A DNA stretch of 64,000 nt from Trematomus loennbergii (lineage: Eukaryota > Chordata > Actinopteri > Perciformes > Nototheniidae), in the NCBI GenBank assembly GCA_012861695.1, contig JAAOOA010000051.1, forward strand, positions 379,501-443,500, read 5' to 3'. Below the pieces are notes generated by a model. It was given only the letters and a program-made list of their open reading frames with translations. It did no database searches and was not told the DNA's origin. The translations under genes and the position numbers were made by a program. Below are positions 1 through 33,400 of the stretch, one piece after another. Each line of letters begins with the position of its first letter. Position 1 is the first letter of the stretch.

Positions 1-262
1 AGCCCCTCCCCGAGCGGGGCATATCTGAGCTCTGTGCCGGGCCTGCTCTCAGTTCTCAGCTGGATGGGATCAAAGCTGCACCACCAGACTCCCACTCTGC
101 TCCTCCTTCACTTTCCCTCTGGAGCTGTTGATGAGGCGAGGGTCCACTCCATCTCCTCTCAGTCTGGAGTCCAGAGGGGGCAGGGGGTCCAAGTGTGTAC
201 CGCTTTTCGAGTGTACACTTTATTTTGCAACTTTTGAACACTGGAACTGTACTGTAAGCATT
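1..262 (+). promoter_or_regulatory. Upstream/5'UTR region of myocd
   Basis: Sequence preceding the myocardin start codon. The start at 263 is chosen because the peptide MTLLGSEHS matches the conserved N-terminus of the cardiac myocardin isoform. The reading frame is open upstream to 128 but that extension has no resemblance to myocardin. I see no clear TATA box; the true transcription start and promoter may lie outside the window. Confidence 0.4.
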
Positions 263-19668
<19,406 letters not shown>

Positions 19669-21400
19669 AGGAGAGCCCCTGATGCTGGCCCTCCGCTGCC
19701 CCCCACCAAAGAACCATTGACTATCACCAGCTTCAGCAGGGGCCACAGGGGGCTTTTTTTAAACAGTGGGCTGTGATATGAAGGACTCTTTTAATCTACA
19801 TTAAGAGACGCTGAACTATAGAATTGTCTCTAAACTATCTGTTCCCATTCCCAAATATAAGATTGTCATCATATGTGCCTGGACAACGATGCGCCACATG
19901 GCAGTAAGTCTGTGCTTTATACCAACACTATGCAATATCAGTGTTACGCCACCTAGACTTGAAGACACATTTTGAAGAACATTGTATATTTGATAATTTA
20001 TGTCTGTTTGTATTACTGGAAAAGAAATGAAAAAAATGACAAGAGGAATTAGATGGATTATGTAAATATATAACTATCCGTACTGACAGAGACAAGTTGA
20101 CGTCTGTGTTTTGTCAGTGGAGAGACACAATGTATTATGTAATGAGTCCATCCAATGATGTAAATATGACGAAATGATTTCACTGCCCACCTCCAGCTGA
20201 ACACATTTGAGTCCGTTTACTCGAGCTTCCAATACATGGGTAGAGATGCTCGTCATTCCTTTGAACAATCTTATTTTAATAAGCTTTCTCACTATTAGCT
20301 GTATTTATTCACAGAATATGGAGAGAAATGAATGTCTTTGAAAAACCTTGGGTCTTATCGATATTCATCGACAAACTGTGCCTTGTTTGCAACAACTTTT
20401 TATAAGAATTTTATACAAGTTTTCCCTTTTAAAAGTATTATTAATTGGTTATTCGATGAAAGCTGTAGACAGATGTTAATATGCTCCAACAAAAGTCAAC
20501 ACCAGTTGTTCAGACAAATGAAAAAGATGTAATCTGTATTTATCCTCACAAACGTCACCCTTTCTATTCCCCGGCCAGTTGTTTATTTTTTCTTTTGATA
20601 TTTATACGTTATCCTGTATTTATACTGACATTCCTTTGAAGATTGGTTCTTTTTGATTTCATGGGGATGTTCCAGTGATGACATTCTGCCCACGGACATT
20701 TCTGAGTAATTCAATGTTATACAAAGTGTAGGAGACACATCCAAAAGCCATGCTTTCTTAAAGGAATCCTATGAAGTTGACATGTCCATCATTAGCCCTT
20801 GTGAATAGTACAAATGTAATATATTTAGATCTTTACTGTGAATACTGCATATTGACACACAGTAGTTACATTACACAGCACCTGTATGCTATTGAGTTGA
20901 ATTGTCTTTGCTTCATGTACAACTTAAAGACATCTCATCCAACTCCCAGAAGAGCAGATACATGTACTTTCCAGAATGCCAAGTTTGCTGAAAGCGCATT
21001 GAACGATACATGTACGATGTCTGTTACCATGGGTCTCGTGTGTTCTGGTCCTTATCCTGGCATTGTGAAGTGCTGCACCTGCTAAATGGGTTCTGTGGTC
21101 ACATGTAGGCTTTGAATGGCCATCTTACATATTTGAGAAAAGCAAATATTCTCTACTTCCTGTCTCCGGTTGTGAAAATATCTGCTGGCTTTTTTTATTT
21201 CATTTGTTTCCCTCATCAGGACAGAAGCTTCCATGTTGCTTGGCCACTGACTTGCTTTACTTTTGTAAAAAGAAAAAGAAAGTGTATTTGCCAGCATTCC
21301 TGTATACTTCAGAAAGAGCAATACACTTTTCACAAGTCATCTTTTTTATTTGTGTCTAATTCACAAGAAGCACACAATAAAGGTTTCCAATATTTTCAAT
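19669..21400 (+). other. myocd 3'UTR
   Basis: About 1.7 kb of AT-rich, non-repetitive sequence after the stop codon with no open frame of note. It is ended by the AATAAA at 21376-21381. Confidence 0.6.
21376..21381 (+). terminator. Poly(A) signal of myocd
   Basis: Canonical AATAAA 1.7 kb after the myocd stop, followed by a T/G-rich stretch. Cleavage expected about 21395-21410. Confidence 0.6.
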
Positions 21401-21415
21401 ACTTTCCATGGGAAC

Positions 21416-21421
21416 TTTATT
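21416..21421 (-). terminator. Poly(A) signal candidate of map2k4
   Basis: TTTATT on + is AATAAA on -, facing the myocd signal 35 bp away. It would give map2k4 a 3'UTR of about 1.45 kb. A nearer candidate exists at about 22749 (ctttattc), 125 bp after the stop. Confidence 0.45.
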
Positions 21422-22877
21422 TGTAACCCTTGATAAAGATACCATATTATATTCAATTACCTAAATCTTCTAATGTAATATGAACATTCTAGTCAATTGC
21501 AATTTATACAACCAGTATCCTGGAGGTTGATAACTCCATTGATAAATGTTTCTCCTGGAGATGTGTCCCTTGAGAGGAGACAGATGGTCGCCATGCTCCA
21601 CATGGTGGTGTTTCTCTTTCTGCTAAAAAGACTCAAATATTCAAAGTGTGTTTTAAACGAGAGAACACTGAACTCCAGACTCATCCCGAGAGCAGGGGCT
21701 CCAACATGGCATGGCTGACATCTGTATGTCCAAGTCAACCAATTTGACACAAATGTAGTCAGATCATCAGCTGGTCATCACTGCTGCTGTGGCTTTGGAA
21801 GATGATGACATCAGGGCTTTTCCTTTTCAAGCTCACTTCATAAAAAGTATTGAAGATCAGGACATCTCAGCCCCAGGGCATTCTTTCTTAATCAGTCTTC
21901 TGCAGGACTCCCAACTTCATGAAAATACAACACTACAATGGCCGCAGGGGCCCTTTAAGTACGGCAATCCCAGTAAAGTAAAGTAATAAAGCGTACAGTG
22001 GGGGAATAAAGCAAAAGTAGCATTGTTAATAATTTGAGTGTCTTCACATGAAGCTCCCTGCTGTGCTATGGGAAACAGTATGATCAGTGCAGTCACATGC
22101 CTCCTCTGCTGTGGGCATGAAGTCGGTTAGCAGCATTTCTCTCTGACAAGGCCTCTGTCTGGCAGCAGGGTGTGATCTGAGATCAGTGTGGATGAGGTTT
22201 ACTGTGCAGTGTCAGGCTGAAACACACACGCCGGTCACTGTGCACCCTTTGGTTTCATGTGTGCAGGAATGAGCCTCAGATCAGCACATTGAAATGCTCT
22301 ATTTACATACATATTTACATCAGTGTACATGAGGAAGGAACGGTCCACCGGCCATGGAGCACTGAAACACTGTGAGCCTCAGTTCCTCTGAGAGGGAAAC
22401 CCATCTCTGAGAAACACAGGGTTGGATCTGAGGGTCCTTCACGTACAACACTTACTGCAGTTTTCCTAACCAGAATTCATTTTTTCAATAATTTTTAATC
22501 AGCAGACAAGAAAGAAGATAAGTGTTTTTTACTGAGCATTAGACAAAATATCGATGATCTATCGGACTGAAGGACTGAAGCTGCAATTCTGTTAATAACT
22601 AAACACAGAAAAGTGTAATGATCATCTTGGTAAAGGATTCAGCTGAGCTCTAACTGAAACAATGATGCATACTGCGGCTGACATTAGGTTTGATGAATGT
22701 ACATGTTGTCTCACAGATTGCATATTTTGTACATTCACACACACGCGCTTTATTCCGGTTTCGCTTCATAAAAAGATGCATCTAATTTTCCCCAGCTGCA
22801 GACGAGTGAAGATGTTTGAGCTTCAGGCGGTGAGACTCAGTTCCTCTGAATAACTGAGGGCTCCGGTGTTCCCTCCA
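21422..22877 (-). other. Probable map2k4 3'UTR / intergenic
   Basis: No repeat or exon recognised. In the - direction it follows the map2k4 stop codon, and the convergent poly(A) signals suggest most of it is 3'UTR. Confidence 0.5.
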
Positions 22878-22991
22878 TCAGTCCACAAACATGGGGGAGA
22901 GGGGAGAGGGGGGGAACTGATCCAGGATGCGACATACGTAACTGGCGACGTCCACAAAGCGCTCTTCGTACATCAGAATGAAGGGATGTTT
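22878..22991 (-). CDS. map2k4: map2k4 exon 11 (C-terminal DVD region, stop)
   Basis: Encodes [20 protein letters not shown] and [17 protein letters not shown], then TGA. This is the DVD docking segment bound by upstream MAP3Ks. It carries an intact C7 run. Confidence 0.95.
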   Translation of the reverse strand, partial: KHPFILMYEERFVDVASYVCRILDQFPPSPLSPMFVD

Positions 22992-24427
22992 CTGGAGGAC
23001 AGACAGAGAGCTTCAGGCTGAGCAGGAAGTCAGGGTTGTTGTTCCTGAGACAACCCGCTTCTTGCATTAAACTGGTAGCAAGGAGAATATGAAGCATTGT
23101 TCTACATACTTTGAGCATAAACACACATTTTAAAAAGGAAGCTTACATATCATTTGGCAATATTAGTATACATATTTGTATGACTTGCTTTCATTAGTTT
23201 CTAAGCCAAATGTTATTTAGCTACTGACACACTGAAAAATACAAAATGTATGGTATAGACCAGTGGTTCTCAAACTTTTTTCAATAATGTAACCCCTTTA
23301 AAACAACAACATTGTAACTGAGAAACACTTAAATGCTACATTTCAAATGTTTACAATCCATCACTAAATTCATGGCAAACCAATTTTAACATCATGCAAT
23401 AACACTAAGACGACATTAGTTGCATTGAACTGATCTTTTTAATAAGTTGTACTTACAATTTAGTGAGAAACATGGGCTTGTGCAACTGCAGTTATTACAC
23501 TTCGCGTTTTGAAATATGTGTAACTGTTAATATAAAACCCACACTGCTCAAACTTCGTTACTTTTCCTAAAATGTGTATATTTATTTATTTTGGGGCGTG
23601 GGGAATGAAAGAAAAAAAGATATGAGCATTTTATGAGCATGGGATTTTGACCCCTCATATAAACATATGCATAATGAGATGAGAACCACTGGTATAGACA
23701 TCTCCATAATTAAGTTATTTTAGAATGAATTCACTTCCTAAAATGCTCTGGCCTTGAAGTGCAAGTAGTTTTAGTAGTTAATACAATCAGAGAATGTAGT
23801 GCTCCATAACATGTGCTCATGGAACTTAGAAATGAATGAATTGAAATGTAAAGATCTCACCAGAAGCTCCTTGTACTTGGGCCGTTTGGATTCATCCTTT
23901 GTGAGGCTGCACAGAGAGAGAACACAGTCAATCATACACTAGGAGTTCCTCTGGAAGCTGTTTGCTCTGTGGCAGAATGCGTCCAATCATAAAGAGCGTG
24001 TGGTTTAAAGTGCTGGACAAACTAGGCCACAAATTATTTGACTGTCAGCAGTTTCAAAGTATTGTCAGTATTTCACACACATCAGATGAGCCACTACACT
24101 GACTGCTCACCTGAGGTTAACAAAGTTGATGAACTTAGGGGAGAACTGCCTGTCCTCTGAGCTGCTGAGCTGGGGGGGCTCCCCTTTCACCACCTGTGTC
24201 AGCTGATCGAACACACTGTTCCACTTGGGGTAGGGGAACCTTCCCGTGGCCAGCTCGTACTGAAAGCAAACACACACTGCAGCAGTTCTGTTTCAACGTG
24301 CTCAGCCATCACAGACAAGACTACAGGAGCTGAAACGTTGTTGTCTTACCAGAGTGATCCCCAGGCTCCACACATCAGAGCGCACATCGTAGCCCTGCCG
24401 GGACGCGCTGGGGTCGATCCTCTCCGG

Positions 24428-24477
<50 letters not shown>

Positions 24478-27400
24478 TGTTTTTTTTGCACCTCAAGTCA
24501 ATTCAAAGACGCGAAATTTGCTAGAGTTGAAATTGTCGAGCGAGATATTCAAAGCAATCAGCAGTAAGAATCTCCGCCTGTCAGCACTGAAATACTGATA
24601 TTGTTGAATCAGAAAACCAAAAATCAGGAGCCTTTCCCATTTATCTCATTTCTGCCTCCTCGGTCTCCGGTAGTGACCCGGAAATAGATTTCAGCGCGCC
24701 ATGTTGAAGGACATCCCATTTCTCTAAATGCACATCGAGGACCAAGGATCGAGCGCCGAGGAGCTATAAGCGGGGATACACTGATGGCTCCTCCGTGGAT
24801 GTATTTCCTGAAGATAAGCGTCCGCAGCGTCACTCAGCCGCCGAACAGCCGATCGCCCCGCCTACACTGCGTTACTATAGTTACTACCCCAGTTGGTAAA
24901 CTGTAATGGAAACGCAGCATAAAGTGGGCCTACCAAAGCCTAACCATACCGTACTAAGCCGTGCTAGGTCCTGCAGTGGAAAAGCGCCATTAGTGACAAA
25001 GGGGGGTCAACTGTGGCTCAGAGGTTGAACAGGCAAATGGTCAGCGGTTCAATCCCCTGCAGTCACATGTCGAGGCGACATTGGGCAAGATACTTAGCCC
25101 CAAATTAGACATGCCCCGATGCCTATGGTACTGAGGTGTATGTAATGCCCCTTTCACACCAACGCGGTTCCAGGGCCGGTTCGGAGCTGGAGCTTGAAAA
25201 GCACCGTTTTTTCCTGTTCACACCGCAGCGGAGCCGCCTCTAAGCTCCGGAATCCGGTTCGTTTCAAGTACCAAAAAGTTGTCGGTCTAGAAAGCAAGCA
25301 CCGCATACGTCACGCTTACGTCGGAGGCGGGGGCATCAGTTTTAATGTTATACCATAGTAATTAATGCTGCAAAGCTGGGTATTTTGAGCTTGGCGCATG
25401 CAGAGGCTAACAACAGCTAGCTCTAACGCCATCGAATAGGACGTATATTTACCTTCTTTCTCCTACGGAATCGTCGTTGAAGTTGATGATGATGATTGTA
25501 AAGAAGTCTTGAATGTAGCGTGTAACGACTGTAAAGTTAGTAGTAAAGTCGTCCCATTTCTTCCATTTCGTTTCGACAGAGCAAAACCAAAACGAGTAGC
25601 GCTTCAATACAATCTGCCATTGTTGTTGTTGTCGATGTGAGGGGTTTCCGCGCGGTTTGGCTTTATGAAGCAGGCACGCAAACGGTTACGTCATGACGCA
25701 AACGATGACGCAATACCAGTCGGACTCTGAGCGGTGTGAACAGAGTGGGAGCTGAACTGAAGAACCGGTTCCGAACCAGAAAAGCTCTAGGAGCTAGAAC
25801 GGGAAAAGCCTTGGTGTGAAAGGGGCATTAGCCGCTTTGGTTTGTTAGCGTTATTGTTTTTTAACAGCGTGAGTTAATTGACATGTGGTAGAGATAATAA
25901 TGGGTGCCATGTCTCACCGCCATGTAGGGCCTGCAGCCGGCGTCTCGGGTCTTGGCGATGGAGTCCACCAGCTGCCCGCTGATGCCGAAGTCACACAGCT
26001 TGATGTTTCCTGTCCGGTCCATTAGAATGTTGGAGGGTTTGATGTCTAACATGACACAAAGGAAAAATATAGACAGAATTGCTCCAATAGAAATGTGTTC
26101 ATATTAACAATGACCAAAATATTGTGCTGACATTAAATGTTATGTCTATTAATATATAAGAAAAATACTTACCTCTGTGAATAATTTTCAAATTTTCTTT
26201 CAAGTGGTTCAGTGCTTTAACGGTCTGTTAGAGACAAAATAAAAACGTCACTTCTGTTCCCGTCATATGTTTGGTGTAAAATCATAATGTAGGAGGAAAA
26301 CTATGTCTACCCACCGCTAATGTTATTTTGCCTAATATTTCCTCTGGAATGACGTCATCTAATGCACAATATACATATTTGTAGAATTTGTCTAATGAGG
26401 TAGCCATAAGTTCCATACAAATCCAACAGTCGCCCTGAAACAGAGTCAGAGGTTAGTGAGAGGATGTCAGGATGGTGGTCTCCACATTAGTGCTGCTCGG
26501 GTCAACTGACCTCTCTGAAGAGGGCCCCGTAAAACTGGACGATGTAGGGACAGTCGCTGCTCCTCATCACCACGTCCAGATCCATCAGCAGCTGCTTCTG
26601 CTCCTTCTCATCCACCGTGGAGCGGATCCTCTGACACACACACACACACACACACACACTCAGACTCTTATTCGAGTCAGACAGACCTCTGGAAAAGAAT
26701 CTTCTGTCTGTCTCTCCGCCTCTCTCTGCCTGTCTGTCTTTGTCTCACCTTGACAGCCATGATCTGTTCTGTGGGTTTGTGTACCATCTTGTTGACAGAA
26801 CCGTAGGCTCCGCGCCCAATCTCCCCAAGGTCCCTGAGGTCCTCTGCTGTAAAGTCACAGTGCTGCTCCGGAGAGATTTTCAGCTTCCCAGATGACTCGA
26901 TGCTGTGTGTGCGTAGACGCTCTCTGGAGGAGACCAGGTGACATAAGAAAGATTAGCAGGAAGAGAGAGAGTCGTGACTGTGGATATGACATGATTCTGT
27001 CTGTGAATGTGAAGCTAATGGATCCTTTTTAATCCAAGCTTTCTTATGTGATTGGACCCTCTGATAGGAGTGGGGGTATGAGGAAATGAGGAAAGTTGCT
27101 ACGGATCACTTCCTGTCTTCATTGGCAAACATTAGGAAGCAGGAGAGGGAAAAGTGAGATATACCAATCAGGGTTCAATAGGTTGCTGTATCAGCAGGAA
27201 TAGAAGTGATTGGTTGTTGTTGCTATTCCTGGCAACAGGCGTGTTAGCAACAACCCTGTTTTAGAAGATTTGAAAACTAATGGGGATCTGAAAAAGGAAG
27301 AAGCTTGGTTTGTAAACTTTGACTTTGTTTTCATTGTTTCATTATTGAATTGCATTACTAAAAAATGGTGTTTCTAAGACCTGCAGAAAATTCAGAGACA

Positions 27401-30400
27401 GTGGCCCAGATGGAACTTACATGTGAGGATTCTGGAAAGGGGGGGCAGTTGGATGGAGCGGGAGCCTGGAGGCCGCTTTCACTGGAGGGTTGGCGAAATT
27501 CAGCTTCAGAGCTTTTCGTTTACCTGGAGGCAGAAGGGAAGAAAGCGATCCAGAATCCCACAACATGCACACACACTGCGACAGTTTCACACAACGTGGC
27601 TCAGCTCAGGGACTCACACATGTGAGATAAGCCCTTACGGGTGTGCAATAAGCAATATTAACAAATTCATGCCAGCACATGGCATCAACATGATCCAGGC
27701 TTGACCTGACCTTGGGGGGTATCTCAAGATCAGTGGAAACACACAATGCATGAATACAGGCAAGGTGTCGGGGGGGGGGGTTCCCAATGCTCCCGAACTG
27801 CACCAGTTCCTTCTACTTTTTCATCCAAAATATAGAATTAATTAACTTATTGGAATTGTTGTTGCTGAAATAGAGGCAAATATTGGAAATCCCTGTCCAA
27901 ACACTGAAAAGTTCCCTAAAAATATCAAAGTGACCCAACACTTAGAAAGCACTTGATTCTAATTGAAGAAAGGTCCACAGTGTCGGCCAGCTGTTAATGC
28001 ACACGAGAGTTTAAGTGTGGAGTCGTCTTTGCCATTCCCTGTTCCACCAGCTCCTGAGTGCAAACACTCCATAACTGGGACATAACTGTCTGTGCCAGGT
28101 GACAGCGTACAGGAAGGACAGCTTTCAGAGCACCACACAGGGGCTTCAGTAGTTTACAGTGGCTTCCTTCAAACATATTTGTCCAATTAAATATGAAACA
28201 CATCTCTACAGCAAGCGCTTTAACATTTTATCAAAAGTTAATCAGCAGTTAAAACAGCCATTGAAGAAAACAAATTCTGACCGGGACTGGTTACAAGTGC
28301 AAGGCAACATAACCATAATGTAATGTTGACTAGTAGCAATTCCAATTTAAGGTGTCTTATATTCTAACAAGTTGCATTGTTAATTCTTAATATCTTAAGA
28401 ACTCATTTCTTACTGTTGGAAATGTTCATTGTTGATATCTTTGATTCTGTAACTAGTTACCTATTACCAATTTACCATTGACTTAATTTATAATTCAGTT
28501 ACAACACCTTATCTGTATTGTAATATTGATAACTTATTGATAAACATTTAAATTATCACTCGTTAAAATGTTTATTATTGATATCAATAAAGGAATTGTA
28601 ACCAGTAGAGATGTCAACAATTATATTCTAACTAGTTTAAATGTTAATAATAGGTATCTACAATTGAAGTCATATTTTAGATATAACATATTATAGATCT
28701 TTAAAATTGAATTGTGACTAGTTATAATTCAATTATAGATAGGCTTGGAGTAGTAACTCCAACTTTGAGATTTCTAGAATGACCTTTTTAGTGATATCTA
28801 AAATACAATAGATACAGGTGAAAATTAAATCGGACGAGAAACAGTTATATTTTAGATGTTTACGTTTCCTTTTCTAACTAGTCACAATCGAATTTAGTAT
28901 ATCAAAAAAGAAATGATCAGTTCAAATGTCATTCTATATGCCTTTAATGAAATATCCCAAATTAACATGCAAATGAGAGCAACATATCCTAAATGAATAT
29001 GCTAACACGGGAAGTTACCAAGATTCCTGAGACGGCCGTTTCTGCGTTGGATAGGAATTTCAATGTTGCAAATAGATGGAGGCAAGGGTTGGTGACTCCA
29101 TTTACAATTGCAAAACATTTCCAATGGATTTTAATAATAACTAACTCCACCATGTCCATCCACAGAAAAGTGTTCCTGTTCAACAGCAGGCAACTTCCCC
29201 CAAACATGTGCATGTTTGGAACATTCATTAGGTAGTTGTCGCCCTTTTGAACACTGCCAATGGCTTAACCCTGACAATGCCCACTTGTTGATATGTATGC
29301 AACTACTACATATGACATTTCTTTGGAAAATGTTGAACTTTAACAGATCCATCCAACAGTTTACCTAGTTATTTCAAGATTATTTCAACCAGTAAGTCTC
29401 GCTGATTAAATGTTAAAATGGCTTGCTAAACAACTCGGTCAAAGTGAGTGAGGAAGGAAACCACTGTAGAGCACTGAGGAGTTCCGACACAGAGACAGGT
29501 CGTGTGCTTACTTTGGGACACTGCAGAAAGCCTTATCTGAAACCCTGAAGTCAAGAAAACAGGATTTATTAGGGCTTGTTTACCTGTCAGTGGGTAAGAG
29601 GAGTTCAGCAGTTTGACTCTCACCTCCTGACACCATGTTAAGGCCCCGTCCACACGGAGACGAAACTGGTGTTATCCGCTTCTTTATCGTATGAACGGTT
29701 CGTCCACACGAGGCCGTAACGGAACCGTGGAAACGGCGCCCTCAAACGATAACGCATCCCAAAGTGGGAAGGTCTGGTAACGTAACGCTTGCGGCACCGT
29801 GTGTACACCCTAAACGATCATAGCCCCGCCTCTCCTGCGTCATTGCTGATGCGCTAGATCAGTGACCATCAACTGGCGGCCCGCGGGCCACATCCGGCCC
29901 GCCAGACATTCTCATCCGGCCCGCACGGCGGGGGTGACTGTGGCGTTGGCGGAGTGGTTAGTGCGTTCGCCCCCACTCATTTTTTTTTTACAACGTCTCG
30001 TGAGTAATGTGCAGTACCGGAGTCCAACAGAGAGGCAGCAGCTGCGGGACAGTAGACTGCGTAGCCTTCCCTGCCCTGAAGAAGAAGTGATTCTTCGTTA
30101 GCGTGAAGAGTCTGCTTTATGCTGGGCTATAAAAATCGCTGGCCCGCGAAAGTGTCTATTGGATACATTTTGGCCCTTGGACAAATGTAGTTGGTGATCC
30201 CTGCGCTAGACGCTCCAGACGCTACTGATGCTACTGACCATGCTACAGATGTTAGTGCAAAATCTACAGCTCCTCTACCACAACCATCAGCAACAAGTGG
30301 ACATGGAGAATTACATTAACTACATGTTGCTAAATCCACCGCGGAGAATAACCAGAAGGGCAACCAGGCAACCATGCTCGGGGGGTCTTATTCGCTGCTT

Positions 30401-33400
30401 TTGGTGTATTTTGTGGCGGAAGTACAGCGCCACTTACAGGCCCCATATGTACTACAGCGTCTCCAGCGGGTCGAGCGGTCTTGTGTGGACGGACACGTTT
30501 CTTGAGGCGATTCCGTGTGGACGGAAGACTTTTTTGATATCGACTTCGGTTCGTTTTCGTTTCCGTTTTGTCTCCGTGTGGACGGGGCCTAATGGCGCAT
30601 TTCCACTACACGGCCTCGCTCGGCCTCGCTCGGTATGGCTAGGCCTCGTTAGGACTGGCTCACTTTATGGCGCATTTCCATTACAGTTTAGGAACTGGGG
30701 TAGTATCTATAGTAACGCAGTGTAGGCGGAGCCGTGACGTCATCTTCAATGAGCACCCCAGAAAAACAACACAGCCATTAGCGGTTAGCACTCAGAGCTC
30801 ACAGCTCCTCATATATGTTCAGAAACTAGACAAAAGTTAAACAAGTACAAACCACAGACTGTCTGTGTCATGGCGAATACAGTCGCTGCTTCATTTATGT
30901 CTGTATAGGCCATTGTTGCGAGTGTGGACGGTCGGGGCATATACTGCGTTAGCTTAGCCAATCTCCATTTAGAAACACACATTTTAAAAGGTTTTTCCCT
31001 GCCGTCTGTCTGCAGACTTGTCAAAGCATTAATTCATGGTTTTTACTAACCGGTATCAGTATGTTGTTACTTCGGCATCATTTTGAAACGTGTATTACAA
31101 TTAAATCACAGTCAAATATTATGTTCATCTTGTTGTAGTTGTAGCCCCCTTGCCAGCGATTCTCTCTCTAGTTTAGCATACTCAGCCCGACTCAGCCTGG
31201 TTGTTCCTGGCCCTAGAACCACGATTTTATGGGGCCAGAAAAACTGTGAATTAGAACCCGCTAGCCGGTACTAGGCCAAGTGGAAACGCAACCAAAAACG
31301 GGCTCGGCTCGGCACGCTTAAAGCGAGCTCCGTGCTGCAGTGGAAACGTGCCATAAGTGTCCTTGGGCAAGACACTAAACCCCAAATTGCTTTGAGTAAT
31401 ATGTAATGTAATAAAAGAAGCACCTCGTGTCTATGGTTCTGATTCAGGCAATGGTGGTTCCATTTATCCCAGTGGAATAATAATACACCTCAATTTTAAG
31501 GCTTTTTGATGACTTTGTTTAATCTCTTCTGTGACCACCTGATACTTATATTTAATGTTTCACATCACCCTGGGGTGGAAAGTGGCTGATGGTTTTCCAC
31601 TTTTGTCTTGGTGCCATATGCCTGTTCAAAGCATTCCCTCACTGCTGTCTGACATATGGTCCTGCACCACTGGCATCTCCCACTCTCCAGACATGTGCAC
31701 TTTGATTGCTATACATGCCAATGCTCTGCTATTGACTAATGTCCCTTCTAACCTTACCAAAATTAAATAAGACCTTTTATCAAAGCACCACTAAAAATGC
31801 GCACGTTGTACTATAATAGGAGTGGCACACCATTGTAATGTGTTGATTAATCTGCAGGACATAAGATACAAGATGTTCAGAAGTGACACATAGCACAAAC
31901 ATGCAGTGGCATATGCAGAAATGGTATTTGCCAATGAAACATGACAGAAATATAGTGTATGCCACTATGCCATGAACCAGTAGAACACCAAAGACAAATA
32001 ACAGATACCAATGCCAACAGCAGATTAAAACTCGTAAAATAACACATTATGATCCCAACAGCAGATTCAAACTGTAAACTACAACATAATCCCAAAATCT
32101 GATTAACACTAGTGAAATAACACTTTATCATCCCAACGGCAGTGTAATAAGTGTGAATAGTATACCTGTTTCATTTTGACATCTCCAGCAGGTGTTGGTT
32201 TCTGTAAGGTTTAGATAAAACATGTGATACTAGAGTCTGCCATACAGTAGGAAATAATGTTACATCTCACATGTGTTGAAAATTGAAACATGAGAACTGC
32301 TGCTAAACATCAACCATCAATGGGAACCCAGCAGCAGCTAGCACAAGCACCAGCATGTCCATTACTGGACACCAGCATGTCCATTACTGGACACCAGTCT
32401 CCCTACTGGCTGTCCTACGTCCTTTTCAGCCATCACATAATAGTCTAGTGGCCACTTCTGGTTAAAACTGCAATTTTCATCCTGAAAATGTAAAAAATAG
32501 ATTCAGCATACCCAATAACCCCCAAAACCACTCCAACATTTTCCAAAATTGGTTACGACATTTTTAACTAATGTTTACGTTTTAATTAGCACAACTTATG
32601 GGGACCCTACTATACATTTCTATCATCAAACTTTGGTGTATAGGATACTGCCTGAATATGCTTAATGAAAGGCAGGTTTTCCTATGAAAAAAATTATTTA
32701 TGATACTGAATATCTTGGTATTTTCTTTTTATTGTGACATTGTTCTGATCAAACACTAAGTAAAAAACATCTAATTGATATTTATTCTCCCTTTTCTTTT
32801 ATTTGCATATTTAATATTGAGGAAATCCAAAAGTAACGGAAAGTATCAGGTAGGATTACTTTTATATTTTGATACTCAGATTATGTTACGGATTACATTT
32901 TTTACTGGTAACTAGCAATTGTATTGGATATCAGTAACCCTCTTAACCCTGAATATGAGCTAGGGTTTGAAAGCAGAGTCCGCCATCACTGGACGCTGCT
33001 TAACATGTTGTGTCAGCAGACAGAAATGTTGCTTAAAGGGGACCTATCATGCAAAATGCACTTTTTGATGTCTTTTATACATAAATATGTGTCCCCGGTG
33101 TGTCAGGGAACTCACGCAGCATCAGAAAATAAAACCCTTCTCTTTTCCTCCGTACTCACATCTCTAAAAACGGGGGTACAACGGAGCTGATCCAGATTTG
33201 CGTCCGATATGACGTAATATCGGAAATGTGGACCCACGGCACTATCAGAAAGTTGCTATCAGAAACAATGCCCGACTGTTTGGACGTAATATGGTCGGTG
33301 TTTACATTAGCATCGCTAACACTCAGAGCTAACCTGTACTGGAGAGCATGTGTGTGAAGAAGCTGGATATAAAAAAGGAACTCATCTTGTGGTATAACCG

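Noticed and set aside
29948..29966. tRNA gene
   Set aside because: Only an A-box-like word; no B-box or cloverleaf found, and it lies inside a hAT MITE.
30228..30725. 165-codon frame on +
   Set aside because: Crosses the ends of two different MITEs (29642-30589 and 30593-31353), so it cannot be a host gene.
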